A DNA stretch of 64,000 nucleotides, from the NCBI GenBank assembly GCA_018401115.1, contig JAGYKX010000005.1, forward strand, positions 1-64,000, in the 5' to 3' direction. The stretch comes from Flavobacteriaceae bacterium. GTDB taxonomy: Bacteria; Bacteroidota; Bacteroidia; Flavobacteriales; Flavobacteriaceae. The position numbers and the translations under genes were made by a program. Positions 45,029 to 54,546 of the stretch are shown here, in pieces; the first letter of the stretch is position 1; each line of letters opens with the position of its first letter. Under the pieces are notes generated by a model. It had not been told where the DNA came from. It searched no databases and saw nothing but the letters and a program-made list of their open reading frames with translations.

Positions 45029-46198
45029 ATGAATTCAAATATTCTTGTTGTTGAAGATGAAGCAGCCATAAGCAGGGTGCTTGTTAAAATTCTTGCTGAA
45101 GCTTTTGATACCTATGAGATAGAAGCTGCCTTCGATGGGCAATCTGCTATTGAAATGATTCAAAATAAGGACTATGCCCTAGTTTTGTGTGACATTAAGA
45201 TGCCTAAAATGGATGGGGTAGAGGTACTCATTAAAGCTAAGGAAGTTGCACCATTTACTTCATTTATTATGATTTCTGGTCATGGGGATCTTGAAACTGC
45301 TGTAGAAACAATGCGTTTGGGTGCTTTTGACTATATCTCTAAGCCACCAGATTTAAACAGATTGTTAACCGCAGCAAGGAATGCTCTTGAGAAAAAAGAT
45401 TTATTAGTAGAAAATACATTACTCAAGCAGAAAGTGTCTAAAGGATATGAAATGATCGGTGAGAGTGAGGCTATATCTCATATTCAGGAAATGATTGATA
45501 AAGTTGCTCCTACAGATGCTAGGGTCTTGATTACTGGTCCAAATGGAAGTGGAAAGGAATTGGTTGCCCATTGGCTTCACGAGAAGGGACCCAGGGCAAC
45601 TGCTGCATTTGTAGAAGTTAATTGTGCCGCTATTCCATCTGAACTTATTGAAAGTGAGTTGTTTGGTCATGTAAAAGGAGCTTTTACTTCTGCGGTAAAA
45701 GACCGTTCAGGTAAATTTGAAATGGCCCACGGAGGAACCTTATTTTTAGATGAAATTGGAGATATGAGTCTCTCAGCACAGGCTAAAGTTCTCAGGGCTT
45801 TACAGGAGCAAAAAATATCAAGAGTAGGCTCTGATAAAGACATTAAAGTAGATGTTCGAGTTTTAGCCGCAACAAATAAAAATCTTAAAGAGGAAATTAA
45901 AGAAGGGCGGTTTAGAGAAGATTTATACCACCGTTTGGCTGTTATTATAATTGAGGTTCCAGCTTTAAATGAACGCAAAGAGGACATTCCTTTACTGATT
46001 AGTCATTTTTCAAGGCAAATTGCCCTTACGCAGGGAACGCAGCCTAAAGTGTTTTCATCTGAGGCTATTAGTGCTCTTCAATCATATGATTGGACTGGAA
46101 ATATTAGAGAATTACGCAATGTTGTAGAGCGCTTATTGATTTTAGGCGCCTCTGAAATAAGTGTTAAAGACGTAAGTTTATTCGCTTCTAAAAATTAA
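45029..46198 (+). CDS. Sigma-54-dependent response regulator without a visible HTH domain
   Basis: A 389-residue NtrC-family protein. A receiver domain spans residues 1-120 (VVEDEAAISR, phosphoacceptor in LVLCDIKMPKMDG). An AAA+ domain spans about 135-370, with Walker A GPNGSGKE, sigma-54 contact loop GAFTSA, and Walker B GGTLFLDEIGDM. The protein stops after NVVERLLILGASEISVKDVSLFASKN, so the C-terminal Fis-type DNA-binding helix-turn-helix is missing. It may act from solution without a specific enhancer, or through a partner. No sensor kinase gene is adjacent. Confidence 0.93.
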   Translation: MNSNILVVEDEAAISRVLVKILAEAFDTYEIEAAFDGQSAIEMIQNKDYALVLCDIKMPKMDGVEVLIKAKEVAPFTSFIMISGHGDLETAVETMRLGAFDYISKPPDLNRLLTAARNALEKKDLLVENTLLKQKVSKGYEMIGESEAISHIQEMIDKVAPTDARVLITGPNGSGKELVAHWLHEKGPRATAAFVEVNCAAIPSELIESELFGHVKGAFTSAVKDRSGKFEMAHGGTLFLDEIGDMSLSAQAKVLRALQEQKISRVGSDKDIKVDVRVLAATNKNLKEEIKEGRFREDLYHRLAVIIIEVPALNERKEDIPLLISHFSRQIALTQGTQPKVFSSEAISALQSYDWTGNIRELRNVVERLLILGASEISVKDVSLFASKN

Positions 46199-46223
46199 AT
46201 AGGAATTAAAAAAACAACGAAAA

Positions 46224-47618
46224 ATGAAAAAAAATATATGGCTTCTTTGTGCTTTGTTGAACATGAGCCTTCAGGCCCAAGAAAATAAAGACAAAGCCTT
46301 TATTAATCGTATTTACGATACTGCTCTTAGTGACAGTAAATCGTATGATTGGCTCAATCACTTGTCCAACCAAATAGGAGGACGTTTGTCTGGTTCAATT
46401 CAGGCAGAACAGGCTGTAGACTACACCTTTAAAGTGATCGAAGATTTGAATCTAGACAAAGTGTGGAAGCAAGATATTACTGTGCCAAAATGGGTGAGGG
46501 GTACACCTGAATTTGCTTACATGGAATTGTCTCCTGGGGCAACTACTAATATTCCCATCCTAGCTTTGGGTGGTTCTGTGGCGACCCCTTCTTTAGGAAT
46601 TAAAGCGGAACTAATTGAGGTGAGTTCATTAGATGAATTGAAAGCTTTGGGCAAAAAAACTATTTCTGGTAAAATTGTTTTTTTCAATAGACCAATGGAT
46701 CCTAAGATGATTAATACTTTTGCTGCTTATTCAAAAGCAGTAGATCAAAGGTCTAAAGGAGCTGCTGAGGCAGCTAAATATGGGGCTGTTGGCGTGATAG
46801 TGAGATCTATGAACTTGAGATTAGATGATTTTCCTCACACCGGTGGAATGTCTTATGGGGACCTTCCTGACTCCATGAAAATACCAGCTGCTGCGGTCTC
46901 TACAAACCACGCGAATTTTTTAAGTACTACACTAGCTTTAAATCCTTCTTTAAAATTTTATTTTAAACAAAACTGTAGAACACTTGCAGATGTGCCTTCT
47001 CACAATGTAATTGGAGAGATTAAAGGACGTGAATTCCCTGAAGAGATTATTGTTGTTGGAGGGCATTTGGATTCATGGGATGTTGGAGATGGCGCTCATG
47101 ACGACGGCGCTGGTTGTGTCCAAAGTATGGCCGTTTTAGAGATATTAAAAAAGTTAAACTACAACCCAAAAAGAACGATTAGGGTAGTAATGTTTATGAA
47201 TGAAGAAAATGGACTTAGGGGAGGAACTGCCTATGCTAGTAGAGCAAATGAACTAGGGGAACGTCACATTTTTGCCCTTGAGAGTGATTCTGGAGGCTTT
47301 ACACCAAGGGGTTTTTCTTTTGATGCTACTAGAGAAAACATGACTCAAATTATGGAATGGAAAACATATTTTGAGCCTTATATGGCCCACACTTTTACTG
47401 AGGGTGGATCTGGAGCAGATATTGGTCCTTTAAAGAATGAGGGCATTGTTTTGGCTGGATTAAGACCAGATTCACAGCGTTACTTTGACCACCATCATGC
47501 TGCTACAGATACTTTTGACGCAGTGAATAAAAGAGAGTTGGACATGGGTACAGCGGCTATGACTGCTTTGGTATATTTATTTGATCGCTATGGTATAGAA
47601 ACCACTGAAATTAAATAG
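46224..47618 (+). CDS. Secreted M28 family zinc peptidase
   Basis: A 464-residue exported peptidase, signal peptide to about residue 19 (LNMSLQAQ). Catalytic zinc ligands are visible: GGHLDSWDVGDGAHDDGAG (H and D), MNEENGLRGG (E), ESDSGG (D) and FDHHHAATDTFD (H). A PA-like insert is at about residues 110-220 (KIVFFNRPMDP, KYGAVGVIVRSM). It probably acts as an aminopeptidase or carboxypeptidase in the periplasm or outside. It lies 25 bp after the regulator gene. Confidence 0.93.
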   Translation: MKKNIWLLCALLNMSLQAQENKDKAFINRIYDTALSDSKSYDWLNHLSNQIGGRLSGSIQAEQAVDYTFKVIEDLNLDKVWKQDITVPKWVRGTPEFAYMELSPGATTNIPILALGGSVATPSLGIKAELIEVSSLDELKALGKKTISGKIVFFNRPMDPKMINTFAAYSKAVDQRSKGAAEAAKYGAVGVIVRSMNLRLDDFPHTGGMSYGDLPDSMKIPAAAVSTNHANFLSTTLALNPSLKFYFKQNCRTLADVPSHNVIGEIKGREFPEEIIVVGGHLDSWDVGDGAHDDGAGCVQSMAVLEILKKLNYNPKRTIRVVMFMNEENGLRGGTAYASRANELGERHIFALESDSGGFTPRGFSFDATRENMTQIMEWKTYFEPYMAHTFTEGGSGADIGPLKNEGIVLAGLRPDSQRYFDHHHAATDTFDAVNKRELDMGTAAMTALVYLFDRYGIETTEIK

Positions 47619-47624
47619 AATGTT

Positions 47625-47632
47625 TATATTTG
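47625..47632 (+). promoter_or_regulatory. -7 element for the cyclophilin-FKBP gene
   Basis: TATATTTG matches the Bacteroidota -7 consensus, 22 bases before the chosen ATG. The -33 element is not clear and would lie in the end of the peptidase gene. Confidence 0.5.
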
Positions 47633-47654
47633 CCCCTCATTAAAAAAAGTGATT

Positions 47655-48587
47655 ATGCAAGATGGAATTTACGCCAAATTTAATACTTCTAAAGGCGCTA
47701 TTACAGTTAAATTGACTCATGACAAGACACCTGGTACTGTAGGTAACTTAGTCGCATTGGCAGAGGGAAATTTAGAAAATAAAGTGAAACCTCAGGGTAC
47801 TCCATATTATGATGGATTAAAATTCCACAGGGTTATTCCAGATTTTATGATACAAGGGGGTTGCCCTTTGGGAACAGGTACTGGAGATGGTGGTTATAAG
47901 TTTGACGACGAATTTCACCCAGACTTAACTCATAATGGTCCTGGTGTTTTATCTATGGCAAATGCTGGTCCAGGAACTAATGGGACCCAGTTTTTCATTA
48001 CACATGTAGCCACTCCTTGGTTAGATAATAAACACACTGTTTTTGGACATGTGGTAGAAGGGCAAGAAGTAGTAGATGCAATTGCTCAAGGAGATTCTTT
48101 AGATACTTTAGAAATTCTAAGGGTTGGTGCAGCGGCTGAGGCCTGGAATGCTGTGGAAGCTTTCAGAACTTTTGAGGGATCTAGAGAAAAGCGTATTGCT
48201 GAAGCCAGAGCGGCTCAAAAAGAAGCATTAGATAAAGTGTCTACTGGGTTTTCTGAGACTGCCTCAGGGTTGAGGTATCAGATTATTCAAAAAGGTTCTG
48301 GTATTAAAGCAGAAAAGGGACAACAAGTTTCTGTACATTATCAAGGAGCGCTAATAGACGGAACTGTTTTTGATTCTTCATATAAGAGAAAAGAGCCTAT
48401 TGAGTTTCAATTGGGGATTGGTCAAGTTATCTCAGGTTGGGATGAAGGTTTACAACTATTACATGTAGGAGATAAAGCCCGATTTGTCATACCATCAGAT
48501 TTGGCTTATGGAAGTGCTGGTGCTGGTGGTGTTATTCCTCCAGACGCTATTTTGGTATTTGATGTTGAGCTCGTTGGAGCTAAATAA
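47655..48587 (+). CDS. Cyclophilin-FKBP fusion peptidyl-prolyl isomerase
   Basis: About 310 residues from ATG 47655. The N-terminal cyclophilin domain (about 1-155) has LKFHRVIPDFMIQGGCP and GPGTNGTQFFIT. A helical linker of about 45 residues rich in A, E and K follows. The C-terminal FKBP domain (about 205-310) has VSVHYQGALIDGTVFDSSY, GWDEGLQLLHVGDKARFVIP and YGSAGAGGVIPPDAILVFDVEL. No signal peptide, so cytoplasmic. Such dual-family immunophilins have been described from a flavobacterium. It would assist folding with two isomerase activities. Confidence 0.95.
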   Translation: MQDGIYAKFNTSKGAITVKLTHDKTPGTVGNLVALAEGNLENKVKPQGTPYYDGLKFHRVIPDFMIQGGCPLGTGTGDGGYKFDDEFHPDLTHNGPGVLSMANAGPGTNGTQFFITHVATPWLDNKHTVFGHVVEGQEVVDAIAQGDSLDTLEILRVGAAAEAWNAVEAFRTFEGSREKRIAEARAAQKEALDKVSTGFSETASGLRYQIIQKGSGIKAEKGQQVSVHYQGALIDGTVFDSSYKRKEPIEFQLGIGQVISGWDEGLQLLHVGDKARFVIPSDLAYGSAGAGGVIPPDAILVFDVELVGAK

Positions 48588-48642
48588 AATGAAATTTTGA
48601 AACCCAAGCCTCACGTGGCCTTAAGTGGTTTAATTTCATAAA

Positions 48643-48670
48643 AAAAGCCTGTCTATTTGGACAGGCTTTT
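48643..48670. terminator. Bidirectional terminator
   Basis: Perfect 11-bp arms AAAAGCCTGTC / GACAGGCTTTT with a six-base loop, between the convergent isomerase and cold-shock genes. Confidence 0.9.
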
Positions 48671-48692
48671 ATTTTGAAAAGGTTGTATATGA

Positions 48693-48884
48693 TTAGATCA
48701 CTTTAACGTTTACCGCATTCAATCCTTTTTTTCCTTGCTCAAGCTCGAATTCTACTTCATCCCCTTCACGAATCTCATCGATTAATCCTGAGATGTGTAC
48801 GAAATGTTCTTTGCTTGTTCCTTCTTCGCTGATAAAACCGAATCCTTTGGTATCGTTGAAGAATTTTACTGTTCCTTTGTTCAT
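48693..48884 (-). CDS. Cold-shock domain protein
   Basis: A 63-residue CspA-type protein, a single OB-fold that binds single-stranded RNA or DNA. Seen: GTVKFFNDTKGFGFISEE (RNP1-like KGFGFI) and EHFVHISGL (RNP2-like). Length is slightly short for the family. It may act as an RNA chaperone. It has its own promoter and terminator. Confidence 0.95.
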   Translation of the reverse strand: MNKGTVKFFNDTKGFGFISEEGTSKEHFVHISGLIDEIREGDEVEFELEQGKKGLNAVNVKVI

Positions 48885-48913
48885 TACTAAAAATTAAAAA
48901 ATTATATTAGTCA

Positions 48914-48947
48914 CAAATGTAGGTTATATATTTTTAAATCCTTTCAA
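48914..48947 (-). promoter_or_regulatory. Promoter of the cold-shock gene
   Basis: On the minus strand TTG at 48947-48945, a 23-base spacer, then TACATTTG at 48921-48914, an exact TAnnTTTG. Leader to the ATG is about 25 bases. Confidence 0.6.
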
Positions 48948-48998
48948 TTAAGTAACTTATATTTTTATATGACCTTAAATAATAAATAATTAAAGCAT

Positions 48999-49541
48999 AT
49001 GAGAGGTTCTAATTTAGACGCCAAAGTATTTCCAATTGGAGGGTATTCTTCTGTTGGTCAGTACAATGATCAACAAATAAATCAATGGATTTTAGAGCTG
49101 GATCAATTGCCATCTTTGCTTTCAGATGTTTCGGTTCATTTGGAGGAAGTATTTTTAGATAGCCCGCTTAGAGAGGGCACATGGACGGTTAGACAACTTA
49201 TTCATCATATTGCAGATAGCCACCACCACGCTTACACCAGGTTTAAATGGACCCTTACTGAAAATGAACCCTTAATTAAAGCTTATGATGAAAAGGCTTG
49301 GTCACAACTATTAGATGCGTCTGCCCCCATACAATTCTCCTTAGACCATCTCTCTGCAGTTCACCAAAAATGGGTATTTTTATTGCGTAAAATGAATCAG
49401 AGTGATTTTAATAGACGTTTTCAACATCCTGAGACTAAGTCTTTTCATTTTTTATTTGATTATTTAGGGGTGTATGCTTGGCATGGCAACCATCATTTGG
49501 CTCAGATAACACAAGCATTAGAAAAATATAATAAAGACTAA
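48999..49541 (+). CDS. DinB/YfiT-family putative metal-dependent protein
   Basis: A 180-residue four-helix-bundle protein of the DinB/YfiT group. Metal-ligand histidines are in LIHHIADSHHHAY and the C-terminal YAWHGNHHLAQITQALEKY. YGAF-like PIGGYS at the start and LREGTWTVRQL are typical for YfiT. Relatives include bacillithiol S-transferases. A thiol-transferase role is possible but not shown. Confidence 0.85.
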   Translation: MRGSNLDAKVFPIGGYSSVGQYNDQQINQWILELDQLPSLLSDVSVHLEEVFLDSPLREGTWTVRQLIHHIADSHHHAYTRFKWTLTENEPLIKAYDEKAWSQLLDASAPIQFSLDHLSAVHQKWVFLLRKMNQSDFNRRFQHPETKSFHFLFDYLGVYAWHGNHHLAQITQALEKYNKD

Positions 49542-49579
49542 TGCTCATGAAGTTAACTTAAATTTTATACTTAAAGCCT

Positions 49580-49921
49580 ATGGATTCCAAACAATTATCT
49601 TGGAGTGATTTTGAAAAAGTAGATATTCGAGTTGGTACTGTAATGGAAGCCCTAGATTTCCCCGAGGCGCATAAACCTGCTTATAAACTTTATATAGATT
49701 TTGGTGTGCCTTTAGGTGTTTTGAAGACTTCTGCGCAAATCACCAAATTATATGCTAAAGAATCTTTAATTGGACAACAGCTCGTGGCTGTAGTTAATTT
49801 TCCGGAAAAACAAATTGCAAATTTTAAAAGCCAATGCTTGGTTTTGGGAGCGGTGAATGAAGATGAGGTTACTTTACTGCAGCCTATGTCTAAAGTACAT
49901 AACGGATTAAAAATTTCATAA
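49580..49921 (+). CDS. tRNA-binding domain protein (CsaA-like)
   Basis: A 113-residue OB-fold protein. Seen: FEKVDIRVGTVMEALDFPEA, YKLYIDFGVPLGVLKTSAQIT and VVNFPEKQIANFKSQCLVLG, the CsaA/ARC1-type tRNA-binding pattern. CsaA has been described as a chaperone-like or tRNA-binding dimer. It lies 38 bp after the YfiT-like gene and 2 bp before the next, in the same operon. Confidence 0.92.
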   Translation: MDSKQLSWSDFEKVDIRVGTVMEALDFPEAHKPAYKLYIDFGVPLGVLKTSAQITKLYAKESLIGQQLVAVVNFPEKQIANFKSQCLVLGAVNEDEVTLLQPMSKVHNGLKIS

Positions 49922-49923
49922 TA

Positions 49924-50835
49924 TTGTTAGAACAGGCTCAGATTAATTTTGACAGCGATAGTATTTGGGTGTTAAATATAGCATTAGCCTTTGTGATGTT
50001 TGGCATAGCCTTGTCCATAGATTGGCGTGATTTTAAGCCAGTTATTTTAAATCCTAAGTCTCTTATAGTTGGCGTAGCGAGCCAATTTTTAATTTTCCCC
50101 CTAATCAGTTTTTTACTTGTTCTGATTTTAAAACCGGTACCTAGTATTGCTTTAGGAATGATTTTAGTGGCTGCATGTCCTGGAGGAAACATCTCTAATT
50201 TTATCACTCACTTTTCTAGAGGTAATGACGCATTGTCTGTCAGTTTAACGGCTATTGCTACACTTTTAGCTGTGGTTATGACTCCATTAAATCTTGCTTT
50301 TTGGGGCAATATGTATGAACCTACTTCTGCTATTTTGAGATCAGTATCTGTACCGCCTATAGATATGGTTAAATTAGTGGGACTCATTTTGGGATTACCA
50401 TTGATTTTAGGAATGCTCATCCACGAAAAATACCCTCTTTCTGCTCAAATGATTTCAAATGTTATGAAAAAGCTTTCCCTCCTTTTTTTTATTGCCTTAA
50501 TCTTTATGGCTTTGGGAAATAACTTAGTGGCGTTTGAACGCTACGTTATGGAGGTTTTTTGGTTGGTATTACTTCACAATTTTATAGCTTTTATTACGGG
50601 TTTTAGCTTGGCTAAATGGTGGAGACTTTCCTGGAAAGACACTAAGACAATTACCATTGAGACAGGCATTCAAAATTCTGGACTTGGACTTCTTTTGATT
50701 TTTACTTTTTTTGATGGTTTGGGAGGTATGGCTATTTTAACTGCTTTCTGGGGAATTTGGCATTTAATATCTGGCCTTTTGCTGGGAACTTTTTTTAGAA
50801 ATTATTCCGCTTTAAATGCAAAAGTGTATGATTAG
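49924..50835 (+). CDS. Bile acid:sodium symporter family transporter
   Basis: A 303-residue protein with about nine to ten membrane helices. Family hallmarks include GMILVAACPGGNISNFITHFSRGNDALSV-type crossover region (AACPGGNISNFI) and the second crossover ETGIQNSGLGLLLI. These Na+-dependent importers take up bile acids or other organic anions. The substrate here is unknown. Start is TTG at 49924, 2 bp after the tRNA-binding gene. It overlaps the next gene by about 20 bp. Confidence 0.9.
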   Translation: MLEQAQINFDSDSIWVLNIALAFVMFGIALSIDWRDFKPVILNPKSLIVGVASQFLIFPLISFLLVLILKPVPSIALGMILVAACPGGNISNFITHFSRGNDALSVSLTAIATLLAVVMTPLNLAFWGNMYEPTSAILRSVSVPPIDMVKLVGLILGLPLILGMLIHEKYPLSAQMISNVMKKLSLLFFIALIFMALGNNLVAFERYVMEVFWLVLLHNFIAFITGFSLAKWWRLSWKDTKTITIETGIQNSGLGLLLIFTFFDGLGGMAILTAFWGIWHLISGLLLGTFFRNYSALNAKVYD

Positions 50836-51931
50836 TGTTCAAAATCAAGTGACCAATTCGGTTAAAGCTTTGGTCAGATTTGCGTTATGGTGTTATTTTA
50901 AACACATTGTAGTGACTGGTTTTTCAAAAGAAAACCATGATAAATCAGTAATGTATTTGGGAAACCATCAAAATGCTTTATTAGATGCTTTACTGATCGC
51001 TATAACCACAAGGAGGAAGACTACTTTTCTCACTAGATCAGATGTTTTTAAAAATCCTTTGATTGGACATTTATTAAGATATATAGGTATGTTGCCTATA
51101 TATAGATTTAGGGATGGTGTGGACACCCTTTCTAAAAACACTCCTATTTTTAATCGTTGTGGGGAAGTGCTTCATAATCATGAAGCTATATTAATTTTTC
51201 CTGAAGGGAATCATGATTTAAAAAGGAGGGTGAGACCATTAAAAAAAGGTTTTGTTAGCCTTTTATCTCATCGTTGGTCCATTGACAAACAACCTGTTTA
51301 CTTGTCTCCTATAGGAGTTAATTATATTAAAGCAGTGCGTTTTCCAGACGCGGTTTCGATTGTTTATGGACAAAGCCATAAAGTGGAACCTTTTGAGATT
51401 AATAAGGATAACACCCATTCACTATTATGGGCTTTACATGAAAAATTAGCTGTGTTGACCACTCATATTCCTGAATCTCTTGATGGGTATTACAATCAAA
51501 TTGACGCTGCTTTGGAGCAAGATGCCCGACTCTTTTTAAATCCATTAAAAACCAATGATTTAATTGCTCAGTTTGAACATGCCCTTCAATCTAAAGGATC
51601 TTTAGAAGCTGTAGCTAGTAAAATTTTTAAAGGCAATACTGATCTAATTAAATCATTTTTTTCGAGAACGGGTAGTCTGTTTTTAAAGCTCCTTTATGAA
51701 TTTTTAAATATGGTTCCTTTAAGTATATGGCGTTTGTTTTTAAAGCCACGTATAAAGCAGCCTGAATTTGTAAGTACTGCTAGATTTGGATTTTCCATAT
51801 TGTTTTTTCCATGTTACTTTTTACTGCTTTTTATTTTGATTGCAGTATTTACCAAAAATATAGGGATGGCTTTAGCCATCCCTATAGGTCATTTTATGAT
51901 GAATTTAATATTTGTAAAAAAAATACTTTAA
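50816..51931 (+). CDS. PlsC-like acyltransferase with C-terminal membrane helices
   Basis: A 371-residue protein. The acyltransferase HxxxxD variant is LGNHQNALLDALLI, and the glycerol-phosphate-type block is LIFPEGNHD, with RPLKKGFVSLL after it. Two hydrophobic helices near the C-terminus (ILFFPCYFLLLFILIAVF and IPIGHFMMNLIF) anchor it. It probably acylates a glycerol-phosphate or lipid acceptor. Start is 50816 or the in-frame ATG at 50828. Its stop abuts the M14 peptidase pseudogene on the other strand. Confidence 0.85.
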   Translation: MQKCMISVQNQVTNSVKALVRFALWCYFKHIVVTGFSKENHDKSVMYLGNHQNALLDALLIAITTRRKTTFLTRSDVFKNPLIGHLLRYIGMLPIYRFRDGVDTLSKNTPIFNRCGEVLHNHEAILIFPEGNHDLKRRVRPLKKGFVSLLSHRWSIDKQPVYLSPIGVNYIKAVRFPDAVSIVYGQSHKVEPFEINKDNTHSLLWALHEKLAVLTTHIPESLDGYYNQIDAALEQDARLFLNPLKTNDLIAQFEHALQSKGSLEAVASKIFKGNTDLIKSFFSRTGSLFLKLLYEFLNMVPLSIWRLFLKPRIKQPEFVSTARFGFSILFFPCYFLLLFILIAVFTKNIGMALAIPIGHFMMNLIFVKKIL

Positions 51932-54457
51932 TTACATTAGATTACTAAAGAATATGGCATTAGCCAAGAACTTATTAGTTCCGTACCAAAAGGCTCTAAA
52001 ATTGGTATTGTCGGTGAACAAAATTACATTTCCTCTACCTAAACCAGATACTTTAAATGGTACAGTGTTGGGAATTAAGGTAGCATTCACTTTAGAGTGG
52101 TATCCGCTTAAAAGCGGTGAAGAAGTGTATTGAATTGGGTTGTTAAAACTTTGTTTGTCTGCTTCAATATATACATTTGTTTTTCTAAACATGGCAACAT
52201 AAGCATTGTGATAACCGTAGTTGATGGGGTGACTCAGATCTAATTTGGCCTCGAAAATAGCACCGCCTGTTTCTTGTGCGCCATAGAAATTCTCCCTGTC
52301 TTCATATGAGATTCCTTTGGCTTCTAGAGGCGTATTTTTGAATGTTAGGTCCATAAATTCGTTTTTAGAAATCCATTTGGCGGAATTTTTATACGCTATT
52401 AAGGTGCCTCCATCTTTCACCCATTCTTTAATTTTATCTGAAGCAGCTGAATTCAATGCACTTCCATACATATTAGGAACTATTAGGGTAGTGTATCTGG
52501 AAAGATCTACCCGGCTAAAATAGTCAAGGTCTATTTTGGTGAGTTTCATATCGTACCTTTGGTCAAATAAATGCCAAATTTCTCCAGCGTCATAAGAAGC
52601 CGTACCATTACCAACAACAATAGCCACAGAAGCCTTTTTGAGTGCCTCAAAATTATTGCTTCCTAAATCTATTCCATTGGCTTAATCCAGTGCCTACTCC
52701 TTTTATTTGAATTTGAGCGTCTGCAGCAATTTCTGTCAAAAATTGGTGTATTTCATTGGCAGATAAAGATTGATTGGCTACTGGAATCATAATAGTACCG
52801 TAATCGTATTTTACGCCTTCTAATTCAAAATCCCTTTTGGCTACTTTGGCTCTAAGTCCTTTGTTTAATATTTTGTTTAAGGCTTTTGGCGTGATAGTAT
52901 TCATGCCATCCGAAGAGGTATGCATACTGAGATAAGGCGACTAATATTTCCCTTTGATACAGGAATTTTGTTTACCTCAGACCCTGCTTCATTTAGGTTG
53001 TTTGTTGTAGTGTATGCAACATTGAAAGCGAGCGGAAATGTCCATGCGGAAATGTCGTAGAACAAACTGTCTGAAAAAGTGGTTCTTTTTTCAAACATGG
53101 CTTGTATTAAAGTATTATTCTGTTGGTTTAATGGCACTACATACCCATAACCTTTTTTGAATTTTTTTCCATTAATAACGGCATCTCTTTTAAGTTCGTG
53201 AAATTTAATTTCCTGCCTGTAAAGAATTTCAGCTAAGTGATTTGTTTTAGCAGCGTCTTTTGTGTCACCAAACACAATCGCTTTTTGTTTTTCTTTAGCA
53301 GCCAATGTCCTTGTGTTGGAAAAGAAGTCTCTCTGGTAGTTTAATATTTTTTCCCTCATGCCTTGAGCTGCTGCCACAGTAGATAAGGCAGTAGTGAATT
53401 GGTTTCTAATGGTGAATGGAAAGGTGAGTATGCCATTTTCACTTTCTTGTATATGGCCTCTAGAACTACCTTGTTCAAAAAGAATTCCAATACTGCCATT
53501 AATGTCTGGGAAAGTAGATCCTTTCCCGTAATAGTAGTCGTCGTAGTTTTCTTCAGAATAATACAAAGAACCAATTCTATCTAATGCTTTGGCATGGTAA
53601 GCACCTATCTCTGCCGTAAGTTCTTGGTTAATCGCAGGGGTTAAGGGGTGCACTCTTGTGGGCTCTCCTGGTTGAAAGAAAAAAGTGGAATTGGTACCCA
53701 TCTCGTGGTGATCGGTAAGTATGTTAGGCTTCCAAGCATGAAAACTTTTAATTCTAGCCCTACTTTCTGGTAATTGAACAGGCAGCCAGTCTCTATTCAT
53801 GTCAAACCAATAATGATTGGTCCTTCCGCCTGGCCATACCTCATGATACTCTCTTTCATTTGGATCTGGGTTCAGTAAATGACTTCTGTTTGTATTGGCC
53901 CAATAGGCAAATCTTTGAAGCCCGTCAGGATTGAATGAAGGGTCCATAAGTATCACAGTATTGTCTAAAACAGCCTCTATTTCAGGTCCTTGAGCGGCAG
54001 CCAAATAATAGGCGTAAGCAAGCCCAGCATTTGCACCACTGGGTTCATTTCCATGAATTGAAAATCCTTGATACACCACTATAGGCATATTTTCTGTGGA
54101 CAAGTTTTGTCCTACAGGAGTAGTTAAAGCCAAGTGTTGGGTTCTGATTGACTCAATATTGCTGTGATTTTTGGGGCTGGTTACCGTGAGAAGAAGCAGT
54201 GGCCTTCCTTCGAATGTAGCGCCTCTATTCTCTATTTTTATACGATCAGAGGAAGCAGCCAAAGCTGTCATATATTGTACTAATTTGTCATGAGTAACAT
54301 GCCATTCTCCCACTTCATGTCCAATCACCTCTTTTGGCGTGGGTATTTCTGGGTTGTAGGATATGTTATCTGGAAGATAATAACCTAAGTCAATAGTCTC
54401 TTGCGCCAAAATACCTAAGGGTAAAAAGAGCAATAATGTAAAAATAAATTTTTTCAT
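51932..54457 (-). pseudogene. M14 zinc carboxypeptidase gene with about three frameshifts
   Basis: Original protein about 840 residues. The first frame (54457-52901, 518 residues) has a signal peptide ending LGILAQ and an intact M14 domain with FSIHGNEPSGANAGLAY, MDPSFNPDGL and TDHHEMGTN zinc and substrate blocks. The frame then breaks near 52928. A third frame carries AYLFGWHEYY before returning at about 52893 to the frame with TPKALNKILNKGLRAKV. It breaks again at about 52675 (needed GIDLGSNNFEALKKASVAI) into the frame that runs to 51932. Three indels within about 260 bp suggest real decay, not one read error. The catalytic part could still be made as a truncated protein. Confidence 0.9.
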
Positions 54458-54497
54458 GGAATTGGTTTTGAAGGGTTACTTAAAGTATAAAAATAAG

Positions 54498-54523
54498 AAA
54501 AGGGCCTCTATTGAGGCCCTTTT
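54498..54523. terminator. Terminator after the DUF3276 gene
   Basis: Perfect 11-bp arms AAAAGGGCCTC / GAGGCCCTTTT with a TATT loop, 24 bases past the DUF3276 stop on the minus strand. Confidence 0.9.
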
Positions 54524-54546
54524 ACACAATTAATTATTGTTGAAAA

